Shown here in pieces: positions 51,022-58,731 of a stretch of DNA of 64,000 nucleotides. A program made the translations under genes and the position numbers. This stretch comes from a bacterium M00.F.Ca.ET.205.01.1.1. Its GTDB lineage: Bacteria; Pseudomonadota; Alphaproteobacteria; Rhizobiales; Rhizobiaceae. The stretch's first letter is position 1, and each line of letters starts with the position of its first letter. The notes under the pieces are model-generated. The model was not told the DNA's origin, ran no database searches, and worked only from the letters and a program-made list of their open reading frames with translations. Where the stretch lies: assembly GCA_004791255.1 (NCBI GenBank), contig SRUQ01000004.1, forward strand, positions 572,031 through 636,030, read 5' to 3'.

Positions 51022-51753
51022 TCATGTTTGAGCGATTGCGCCGAGCCCGGACAAGCCACCTACCTCGAGCAGGCCATGAATAGCGCCAATCTCCACCGCC
51101 ACCAGTTCCTGCAGCCGCCATAGGTTGCGGTCATGGATGCCGAACGCTTCGAGATGGCTGACCGTGTTGTAGAGATATTCAGCGCCGGAGCCGATATGGC
51201 CGCACGCCCTGGCCAGGACGCCGGCAACTTTCTCCAGCGGCTGGTTCGGCGAGGTTCCCCTACCCGTGACGCCGACCCAGAAGCCCAGCGCCCGCAGCGT
51301 TCCCTGCGCCGTACGCACCGGCAGCCAGCGGACCGAGGCAACACTTTCATGGTCGCTGATCTCACGCCGCAACAGCCTTTCGATCTGAGCCGGTTTGTCT
51401 CCGTCCGGCAAGCGATAGATCACCCCGTTGCACTGCCCGCCGCGTTCGAGCGCCATCATCAGCCCCGGTTGCGTGGCGCTGCCGCGCCAGCGCACCATGT
51501 CGAGACAGAAGGAGCGGTGCCAGCCGAAGGCGGTGGCGAGCCGCTGCTCGACCGATTCGAACTCCGGCTTCCAGATCAGCGACCCATAGGCGAACACCCA
51601 AAGCGGCCCCTCGTCTGCTTGAACGGCAAGTCGCATCGCAAGGGTCCGGAAATCCTCGTCATTCAACTCTGTCCAGCTCGGATCCGGACCCGGATCGGCC
51701 TCTTGCCGATGGCACAGTGTGACAAGCTCAGGCGTGAGCGACATCCGGCGCAT
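51022..51753 (-). CDS. ChaC-like gamma-glutamylcyclotransferase
   Basis: A 243-residue enzyme predicted to cleave glutathione into 5-oxoproline and Cys-Gly. The substrate-binding YGSLIW is at residues 56-61, and LLRREISDHE holds the probable catalytic Glu. The C-terminal NYLYNTVSHLEAFGIHDRNLW-like block is typical of ChaC. The start used is MRRMSLTPEL; in-frame ATGs further upstream (51798 and beyond) or MSLTPE are possible. Divergent from the VOC gene. Confidence 0.84.
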   Translation of the reverse strand: MRRMSLTPELVTLCHRQEADPGPDPSWTELNDEDFRTLAMRLAVQADEGPLWVFAYGSLIWKPEFESVEQRLATAFGWHRSFCLDMVRWRGSATQPGLMMALERGGQCNGVIYRLPDGDKPAQIERLLRREISDHESVASVRWLPVRTAQGTLRALGFWVGVTGRGTSPNQPLEKVAGVLARACGHIGSGAEYLYNTVSHLEAFGIHDRNLWRLQELVAVEIGAIHGLLEVGGLSGLGAIAQT

Positions 51754-51926
51754 GAAACGATACCCCCAGTCGCCAGAGAAAAATCGAAAACCGCGCCGCA
51801 TGCAAGATCGCGCGCCCAAACCTTGCCCTCCCAGATTTCTGGCCCAGATGTCGGATTTCTGTCGCCGAGATCGTCCTAGGATGGATCGAGCCGCGATCGC
51901 TGCCTGAACCGGTGAGGAGACCGACC

Positions 51927-52703
51927 ATGCCGAATGCCCCAAAACCCTTCTTCTGGTACGAACTGATGACATCAGACCTTGACGCCGCCGAGGCGTTCTA
52001 CACCGCCGTCGTTGGCTGGAAGGCCGAGCCCTTCGACAAGGCGCCGGGCATGCCCCGCTACATCGTGGTGAACTCCAGCATACGCGGCGTCGGCGGGCTG
52101 ATGACGATGCCCGAGGACGCCGCCAAGATGGGCATGCCGCCGGCCTGGGTGGGCTACATCTACACCGGGGATGTCGACGCTTCGACGCAGGCGCTCAAGA
52201 AGGCTGGTGGCGCCGTCCATCGCGCGCCGGACGATATCCCGGGCGTTGGCCGCTTCGCTGTCGTTGCCGACCCGCAAGGCGCGATGTTCATGTTCCTGCA
52301 GCCGAACCTTGCCGCGCAGCCGCCAGTGCCGGCGAGCACGCCTGGCCATATCGGCTGGCACGAACTCTACACATCGGACTGGAAAGCGGCCTTCGATTTC
52401 TATTCGAGCCAGTTCGGCTGGGCCAATGCCGGCGATTTCGACATGGGTCCGATGGGCACCTACCAGACCTTCACGGCCGGTCCCGAATCCGGTGGCGGCA
52501 TGATGAACAAGCCCGAACAGATCCCGGTGCCGGTCTGGCAGTTCTATTTCAATGTTACGGCCATCGACGCGGCGGCCAAACGCGTGACCGACAATGGCGG
52601 CAAGATCCTGATGGGGCCGATGGAGGTTCCCGGCGGCAGCTGGGTCGTGCAGTGCCAGGACCCGCAAGGCGCCCATTTCGCGCTGATGGCGCCGGGACGG
52701 TAA
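51927..52703 (+). CDS. two-domain VOC/glyoxalase-like protein
   Basis: A 258-residue protein with two tandem VOC units: PKPFFWYELMTSDLDAAEAFY (about 5-125) and GHIGWHELYTSDWKAAFDFY (about 140-258). The repeated WYEL/WHEL start with T-S-D is characteristic of the CFP32/27-kDa antigen-type family. GAGGAGA precedes the ATG. Function unknown, with hydroxylase or lyase activities possible. Confidence 0.87.
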   Translation: MPNAPKPFFWYELMTSDLDAAEAFYTAVVGWKAEPFDKAPGMPRYIVVNSSIRGVGGLMTMPEDAAKMGMPPAWVGYIYTGDVDASTQALKKAGGAVHRAPDDIPGVGRFAVVADPQGAMFMFLQPNLAAQPPVPASTPGHIGWHELYTSDWKAAFDFYSSQFGWANAGDFDMGPMGTYQTFTAGPESGGGMMNKPEQIPVPVWQFYFNVTAIDAAAKRVTDNGGKILMGPMEVPGGSWVVQCQDPQGAHFALMAPGR

Positions 52704-52713
52704 CACCGCATAC

Positions 52714-52752
52714 AAAAAGCCGGCCATTCATCGCGGGCGCGAATGAAGGGCC
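52714..52752 (-). terminator. hairpin plus T-tract downstream of the secreted-protein gene
   Basis: On the minus strand an imperfect stem built from GGCCC-TTCATTCGCG and CGCGATGAATGGCC is followed shortly by TTTTT. It lies 21 bp past the stop of the gene ending at 52773. Confidence 0.55.
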
Positions 52753-52772
52753 CTTTCCCTGCTTGCCGCCAA

Positions 52773-53261
52773 CTATTCCGGCGCCAGAACCGCGACTTTC
52801 AGGCCGGCCTTCTTGGCGCCGCTGAATTGGACGGTTGCCGGGCCGGCGGCAAGCTTGAAGCGCACGCTCTTGCGGATGCCCGGGCAGGTTTTCACACCGC
52901 TGTAGGCGGTAGATTTCACGGTCTTGCCGTCCTGGATGACATCGACCCAGGCCTCGCCCGACAGGCTGATCTGGATGGCGCCATCCGGCGGCACCGCAAG
53001 GCTGGCGACGGCTCCGAATGTGCCCTTATCAGGCGCATGTTCGGGCGGTATCTCGAAGCCAGCTTTCTCGACCGGCACCAGGGCAAGGTCGACGGCCGCA
53101 CCGACTGCCAGCGGCGCGCCCGACGGCGTTGCCGGCGCCGCCGGAAACAACGCCTGCTCCCGCGTCACCGGCCATTTGAACGCCTCGCAGCCGGCATCCT
53201 CCGCCATGGCGAAACTGGTGCCGGCAAGGATTGCGAATAGGCTAACGACGACTTTTTTCAT
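52773..53261 (-). CDS. secreted protein, unknown function
   Basis: A 162-residue protein with a signal peptide (MKKVVVSLFAILAGTSFAMA, cleavage near residue 20). The mature part has two cysteines and alternates hydrophobic strands, ending ...AVLAPE, consistent with a small periplasmic beta-sandwich domain. The start is set at MKK because it opens the signal peptide; the longer frame has no signal. Not recognised; convergent with the VOC gene. Confidence 0.7.
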   Translation of the reverse strand: MKKVVVSLFAILAGTSFAMAEDAGCEAFKWPVTREQALFPAAPATPSGAPLAVGAAVDLALVPVEKAGFEIPPEHAPDKGTFGAVASLAVPPDGAIQISLSGEAWVDVIQDGKTVKSTAYSGVKTCPGIRKSVRFKLAAGPATVQFSGAKKAGLKVAVLAPE

Positions 53262-53471
53262 GACAGAAGGAACCCCATTTTCATAACGTTCATCGCTCAT
53301 AGGAATACAACCATAGCGATATATATGCAACCTTTGCGAGAAACAATATCAGAGGTCAAATCGCGGAACATTTCCAATCACCGATTGTTGATGACAGGCC
53401 GCGGGAAGTGAATGGTCCATCGTCGGACGATAAACTATGGCCGGGCGGGGGAGGATTAAATGGAGTTTTAG

Positions 53472-53861
53472 ATGAAGCTTTTTGAAGGACTCTCCAGATT
53501 TCAGCCGCAGGCCCTCGGCGTCCTGCGCATCATTACCGCGCTGCAGTTCATCGAACACGGCAGCCAGAAGCTGTTCAATTTCCCTGTCAGCGCTGAGCCC
53601 CACGCCCTCAGCGGGATGACGCTCGCCGCCGCCATCCTGGAATTCGCCGGCGGCATTCTGCTGGCGCTTGGCCTGTTCACCCGCCCCGTCGCGTTCCTTC
53701 TGGCCGGTGAAATGGCAATCGCCTACTTCATGGCGCACTACCCGCGCGACTTCTTCCCAGTCAACAACGGCGGCGATGCGGCAATCTCGTTCTGCTTCAT
53801 CTTCCTCTATCTGGTCTTCGCCGGCGCTGGCGCCTTCGCGCTGGACAACCGCCGCTCCTGA
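53472..53861 (+). CDS. DoxX-family membrane protein
   Basis: A 129-residue protein with four transmembrane helices and the DoxX signature ALGVLRIITALQFIEHGSQKLF. It is a separate paralogue of the DoxX protein at 45815. Convergent with the flavoprotein gene downstream; probably monocistronic. Role unknown. Confidence 0.85.
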   Translation: MKLFEGLSRFQPQALGVLRIITALQFIEHGSQKLFNFPVSAEPHALSGMTLAAAILEFAGGILLALGLFTRPVAFLLAGEMAIAYFMAHYPRDFFPVNNGGDAAISFCFIFLYLVFAGAGAFALDNRRS

Positions 53862-53886
53862 TCTTGTCGACGGCTGCGCGCAAACC

Positions 53887-56313
53887 TCAGGCGCGCAGCC
53901 GCTCGAAATTGGCATCGAACAGCGGCGTCGCCTGCAAGCGTGCGGCATGCCGCTTGCCGAGTATCTCGATTTCGAAGCCGTCGCTTTCATCGGCGATCTC
54001 CCTGGGCACATAGCCCATGGCGACGGATTTCCGGGAATGATGCGCATAGCCGCCCGACGTCACCCAGCCGCGCACGGCGCCTCCGAACCAGATTGGCTCA
54101 TCGCCGATAACGTCGGCATCCGCGGCATCGACAATGAAGGCGCGCAGCCTGAGCTTGCCGCCTTGCTTGCGCTCTGCGAGTGCGTCTTCCTTGCCGATGA
54201 AATCCGCATCCTTGCCATAGGCGACGAAACGATCGAGGCTGGCTTCCAGCGGCCCGTAGATCGGCCGGTATTCGCGCGCCCATGAACCGTAGTTCTTTTC
54301 GAGCCTCAAGGCGTTGAGCGCCCGGGAACCGAACAGGCCGATGCCGAATTCCTCGCCCGCCGCCATCAGCGCCTGACAGGCGGCGCGCTGATACTCCGGC
54401 GCCACCCAGATCTCGTAGCCGAGGTCGCCGGTGTAGCTGACGCGGCCGACCAGGCACGGCGCCATGCCGATATCCATTTTGCCGATAGCCATGAACGGGA
54501 AGCCTGCATTGGACACATCCGCGCGCGTGACCTTCGCCAGCAGCTCTCTCGCCTTGGGTCCGGCAATCGATAGGCCGGTAAGCTTCGCCCCGTGTGCATC
54601 GATGCGGACAGAGCCATCCCGAGGCAGATGCTTTTCGAACCAGCGCATATGATATTGCTCGGCAATGCCGGAGCCGGCGATGAACCATTCGCCGTCATCG
54701 AGATTGGCGAGCGTGAAATCGCCGATCAGTTTGCCGTCTTCCTTCAGCATCGGCGCCAGCGTCATACGGCCGGGCTTGGGCAGTTTGCAGGCGAGCATCC
54801 GGTCGAGCCAGGCAGCCGCCCCTCCGCCGGTCACGCTGTATTTGGCAAAATTGGAGATTTCCGCCAGCCCGACGCCGCCGCGCACGATCTCGACTTCGCC
54901 AGCCACATGCTTGAAGTCGCTCGAACGCCGCCAGGAGAACTCGTCCTTCACGCCTGCCGGCGCATACCAGAGCGGCACTTCCAGCCCATAGGACACGCCC
55001 CATTGGGCACCCCTGGCCGAGAGCAGGTCGTAGACCGGCGTCGTCTTCAGCGGCCGCCCGGCGGGCAGTTCCTCATTGGGGAAGCGGATCGAGAAGCGCC
55101 TGGAGTAATTCTCGCGCACCTTGGCGTTGGTGTAGGCCATGCCAGCCCAGTCGCCGTAGCGCGAGACATCCATCGCCCAGATATCGGCGCCGGGATCGCC
55201 CTCGATCATCCAGTTGGACAGCGCCAGGCCGACGCCGCCGCCTTGCGAGAAGCCAGCCATCACCCCGCAGGCGACCCAGAAGCCCGGCAGGCCGCGCACC
55301 GGCCCGACCAGCGGGTTGCCGTCCGGCGCGAAGGTGAAGGGGCCGTTGATGATCTGCTTGATGCCGGTCTGCTGGAAGGCCGGGAAATGCCGGAAGCCGA
55401 CCTCCAGCGACGGAGCGATACGGTCGATATCGGGCGCCAGCAATTCATGGCCAAAATTCCACGGTGTCTGGAACTCGGACCACGGCTTGTTGGCCTTCTC
55501 ATAGGTGCCCATGAGCATGCCGCCGCGCTCCTGGCGCAGGTAAAGCTCGCCGTCGAAGTCGACCGCATGGATGATCTCGGTGCCGGTCTTGGCGTTCCAT
55601 TCGGCGACCTCGGGCATGTCCTCGGTGATCAGGTACATGTGCTCCATGGCCAACACCGGCAGTTCGAGCCCGACCATGCGGCCGACCTCGCGCGCCCACA
55701 GCCCGCCGGCGTTAACGACATGCTCGGTCACCACCTCGCCCTTGTTGGTGATGACGCGCCACAGACCGTCGGGGCGCCGCACTATGTCCTCGGCCTTGGT
55801 GAAGCGTTCGACCTCGGCGCCCAGTTTCCGCGCCGCCTTGGCATAGGCGTGGGTGACGCCCGACGGGTCGAGGTGTCCATCCTCCTTGTTGCGGACAGCG
55901 CCGACGAATTGCCTGGGGTCGAGCAGCGGCATCAGTTCGGCTGCCTCTTTCGGCGAGATCTCCTCCAGTTCGATGCCGAGATAACGCCCCTTGGCGACGA
56001 CGCCGCGCAGCCAGTCGAGCCGCGCCTCGGTCGCTGCCAGCAACACACCACCGGTCAGGTGCACGCCCGTCGCCTGTCCCGACAGTTCCTCGATCTCCTT
56101 GTAGAGGTTGATCGTGTACTTCTGCAGCTTGGCGACGTTGGGGTCGCCATTGATCGTGTGCATGCCGCCGGCCGCGTGCCAGGTCGAGCCCGAGGTCAGT
56201 TCGTCACGCTCCAGCAGCACGACATCGGTCCAGCCATGGCGGGCGAGATGGAACAGCACGGAGCATCCGACGACACCGCCGCCGATGACCACGACCTTTG
56301 CATGCGATTTCAT
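53887..56313 (-). CDS. dimethylglycine/sarcosine dehydrogenase-like flavoprotein with GcvT domain
   Basis: An 808-residue enzyme that would oxidatively demethylate an N-methyl amine and pass the one-carbon unit to tetrahydrofolate. The DAO domain begins with the FAD motif VVVIGGGVVGC (7-17); STWHAAGG (43-50) contains the His46 that carries covalent FAD in DMGDH relatives. C-terminal domains (about 430-800) are the FAO_M and GCV_T folate-binding modules. It follows the MttB-family gene by 57 bp, which suggests a methylated-amine pathway. Confidence 0.87.
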   Translation of the reverse strand: MKSHAKVVVIGGGVVGCSVLFHLARHGWTDVVLLERDELTSGSTWHAAGGMHTINGDPNVAKLQKYTINLYKEIEELSGQATGVHLTGGVLLAATEARLDWLRGVVAKGRYLGIELEEISPKEAAELMPLLDPRQFVGAVRNKEDGHLDPSGVTHAYAKAARKLGAEVERFTKAEDIVRRPDGLWRVITNKGEVVTEHVVNAGGLWAREVGRMVGLELPVLAMEHMYLITEDMPEVAEWNAKTGTEIIHAVDFDGELYLRQERGGMLMGTYEKANKPWSEFQTPWNFGHELLAPDIDRIAPSLEVGFRHFPAFQQTGIKQIINGPFTFAPDGNPLVGPVRGLPGFWVACGVMAGFSQGGGVGLALSNWMIEGDPGADIWAMDVSRYGDWAGMAYTNAKVRENYSRRFSIRFPNEELPAGRPLKTTPVYDLLSARGAQWGVSYGLEVPLWYAPAGVKDEFSWRRSSDFKHVAGEVEIVRGGVGLAEISNFAKYSVTGGGAAAWLDRMLACKLPKPGRMTLAPMLKEDGKLIGDFTLANLDDGEWFIAGSGIAEQYHMRWFEKHLPRDGSVRIDAHGAKLTGLSIAGPKARELLAKVTRADVSNAGFPFMAIGKMDIGMAPCLVGRVSYTGDLGYEIWVAPEYQRAACQALMAAGEEFGIGLFGSRALNALRLEKNYGSWAREYRPIYGPLEASLDRFVAYGKDADFIGKEDALAERKQGGKLRLRAFIVDAADADVIGDEPIWFGGAVRGWVTSGGYAHHSRKSVAMGYVPREIADESDGFEIEILGKRHAARLQATPLFDANFERLRA

Positions 56314-56370
56314 GGGTTTTTCTCTGATATCAGTGAGTTGGATTGATGAGATGAATCGAGATGGGAAGCA

Positions 56371-57918
56371 CTACGGCTCGCCCTGCCCGATCGCTTCCTT
56401 GCGCTTGGCCATATAGGCCTGCAGCGCCTCGCGCACGGCAATGTCCATTGCCGGCTCGACATACTCTTCAAGCGCCCTCTTCCACAGCCGCGTCGCCCGC
56501 GCCGTCGTGTCGAGCGCGCCTGCCTCCTGCCAGGCTCCAAAATTTTGCCAGTTGGACAGGATCGGCTGATAGAAGGCCGTCGCATAGCGTTCCAGAGTGT
56601 GCGGCTCGCCGAAAAAATGGCCGCCGGTCGGCACCGCGCCCAGCGCCTCCACGGCAAGCTCCGCTTCGTCGACCACGATCGGGCGCAGGAACTCCATCAT
56701 GTGCTGCATCATCTCGACGTCGATGATGAATTTCTCGAACGACGCCGTCAGCCCGCCCTCCTGCCAGCCGGCGGCGTGGTAGACGAGATTGCCGTGGCCG
56801 AGCACCGCCCCCCACAGCGCCATCAGCGTCTCGTAAGCGCCTTGCGCGTCGGCGGCATTGGAGGCCGAGCCCGGCGTCGTACGGTAGGGCAGCCCATAGC
56901 GCCGCGCCAATTGCCCCGAGGCGATATTGGCCTTGGTGTTTTCAGGCGTCCCGAAGGCCGGCGCGCCTGACTTCATGTCGACATTGGAGGTGAAGGCGCC
57001 ATACATCACCGGCGCGCCGGGCTGCACCAATTGCGTCAGCACGACGCCGAACAGCGCCTCGGCATTCTGCTGCGCCAAGGCACCTGCCAGCGTCACCGGG
57101 CTCATCGCCCCCATCAGCGTGAACGGCGTCACCGCCACCGACTGGCCGAACTCGGCCATGGTCATCAGCCCTTCGGCCATCATCTCGTCGAAGCGGCGCG
57201 GCGAGTTGACCGAGATGATGGTGGCGATGCTGGGGTCTTCGCGCATCTGGTCCAGCGTCAGCCCGCGCGCGATCGCCATCATCTCGATGCCGTCAAGCGC
57301 CCTGCCCCGGCCGATCGCCGAGACATGGAAGCTCTTGTCGGTCAGCGTCAGATTGGTGAAATAGGTATCGAGATGACGCGAATTGGCCGGCAGCTCCACC
57401 GGCGCGCAGACCTGGTTGCCGAGCATGTGGACGCAGTTGAAATGCTGCGCCAGCCGGGTGAGGTCCGCATAATCGCGCAGATTGCCGGCGCGGCGGCCGC
57501 GTTCCATGTCGTGCACGTTGGGCGGCCCGGCAACGAGGGTGAAATTGATGGTGTTGCCGCCGAGGTGGATAGCGTTGGCCGGGTTGCGCGGCGTCAACAC
57601 GTAGTTCGACCGGGTCGTCTTCAGCGCCTCGTCGACCATACCGCGATCGATGCGGACATTGGCCGTGGCATGGTCGACCCTGGCGCCGGCTTTCTCGAAC
57701 AGCGACAGCGCGCGCGGGCTCATCACCTCGATGCCGAAATTCTCCAATATATGCATCGACGCCCGGTGGATCGCCTCGATCTGATCGGGAGACAGCAGGG
57801 CCATCGGCGGATAGGGATTTGTCACCCGCCGGCGCGGCAGCTGCGGGATCGGTGCCGGCCCCCGGTTGCTGGTGCGCTCGGCGCCGCGCTTGCGTCTTGG
57901 TTCGTTCATGCCAGGCAT
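56371..57918 (-). CDS. MttB-family trimethylamine/betaine methyltransferase (non-pyrrolysine)
   Basis: A 515-residue TIM-barrel methyltransferase of the MttB superfamily, which transfers methyl groups from quaternary or tertiary amines to a corrinoid protein. The frame is continuous with no in-frame amber codon, so it is of the non-pyrrolysine class such as glycine betaine methyltransferase MtgB. The ATG at 57918 has AGGG five bases upstream. The adjacent demethylating flavoprotein suggests betaine-like substrates. No corrinoid protein gene is in the window. Confidence 0.85.
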   Translation of the reverse strand: MPGMNEPRRKRGAERTSNRGPAPIPQLPRRRVTNPYPPMALLSPDQIEAIHRASMHILENFGIEVMSPRALSLFEKAGARVDHATANVRIDRGMVDEALKTTRSNYVLTPRNPANAIHLGGNTINFTLVAGPPNVHDMERGRRAGNLRDYADLTRLAQHFNCVHMLGNQVCAPVELPANSRHLDTYFTNLTLTDKSFHVSAIGRGRALDGIEMMAIARGLTLDQMREDPSIATIISVNSPRRFDEMMAEGLMTMAEFGQSVAVTPFTLMGAMSPVTLAGALAQQNAEALFGVVLTQLVQPGAPVMYGAFTSNVDMKSGAPAFGTPENTKANIASGQLARRYGLPYRTTPGSASNAADAQGAYETLMALWGAVLGHGNLVYHAAGWQEGGLTASFEKFIIDVEMMQHMMEFLRPIVVDEAELAVEALGAVPTGGHFFGEPHTLERYATAFYQPILSNWQNFGAWQEAGALDTTARATRLWKRALEEYVEPAMDIAVREALQAYMAKRKEAIGQGEP

Positions 57919-57951
57919 CAAAGCCCTGGCAAACCGGGCAAGCTATCAGAA

Positions 57952-58033
57952 ATACGTCGTATGCGGGCGTGATTTTAGCTACGGCGGCATTTCTGCAGGC
58001 CAACTATAGAAAAAGCGACGCAATACGCCGTAA
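57952..58033. promoter_or_regulatory. paired ATACGnCGTA palindromes upstream of the MttB-family gene
   Basis: ATACGTCGTAT (57952-57962) is a perfect palindrome around a central T; ATACGCCGTAA (58023-58033) is its imperfect relative 71 bp away. Both lie in the 210-bp divergent gap before the MttB gene and the SLT lipoprotein gene, making them candidate operators of an unlinked regulator. Confidence 0.45.
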
Positions 58034-58128
58034 TACTAACATGGCGATCTCCCCGCCGCGGAGACGCCGTGAGCAGTTAACAGCGGCAGCAAGATTCCCT
58101 TTATGATTTCGGCCTATTGCTCCCTCCC

Positions 58129-58719
58129 ATGCGTAGGTCGAGTTTTAGTAAAATTGTAGCGGTTGGCGTACTGCTGGCACTGTCGGCCTGCGCGACGGCG
58201 CCCAGCCACATCAACAATGTCTGTGCCGTCTTCGACCAGAACGATGGCTGGTTCGACAACTGGCAGTCGGCGGCCGAACGTACGCAGGAGAAATACGGCG
58301 TCCCCGTTCCCGTGCTGATGGCGACGGTGCGCAAGGAATCCGGCTTCAAGAGCAATGCCCGGCCGCCGCGCACCAAACTGCTCGGCTTCATCCCGTGGAA
58401 GCACGTTTCGTCGGCCACCGGCTTCTCGCAGGCGCTGGACGGCACCTGGTCGCAATATCAGCGCGAAACCGGCAACTGGGCGGCGCGGCGCACGAAATTC
58501 GCCGACGCCGTCGATTTCGTCGGCTGGTATCATTCCAAGACCGCGGACACGTACGGTGTCGCCCGCAACGACACCTACAATCTCTACCTCGCCTACTACC
58601 TTGGCTGGACCGCCTATGGCCGCGGTAACCGCGGCGACGCCGGCGTACAGGGCTACGCACGGGCCACCGACAAGATGGCCCGCGACTATGACACGCAGCT
58701 ACGGCAATGCGGCTCGTGA
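58129..58719 (+). CDS. lipoprotein with lysozyme-like/SLT transglycosylase domain
   Basis: A 196-residue protein with a lipoprotein signal (LLALSAC, Cys21) and a C-terminal lysozyme-like domain. The probable catalytic Glu70 lies in MATVRKESGF, and the WSQYQRETGNWAARR block is typical of the family. It probably acts on peptidoglycan from the outer-membrane side. The ATG at 58129 gives MRRSSFSK. Convergent with the peptide importer operon. Confidence 0.83.
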   Translation: MRRSSFSKIVAVGVLLALSACATAPSHINNVCAVFDQNDGWFDNWQSAAERTQEKYGVPVPVLMATVRKESGFKSNARPPRTKLLGFIPWKHVSSATGFSQALDGTWSQYQRETGNWAARRTKFADAVDFVGWYHSKTADTYGVARNDTYNLYLAYYLGWTAYGRGNRGDAGVQGYARATDKMARDYDTQLRQCGS

Positions 58720-58731
58720 TAGCCGCCCAGG

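Noticed and set aside
54592..56346. A long plus-strand open frame antisense to the DMGDH-like gene
   Set aside because: Shadow frame; the minus-strand protein has full FAD and GcvT features.
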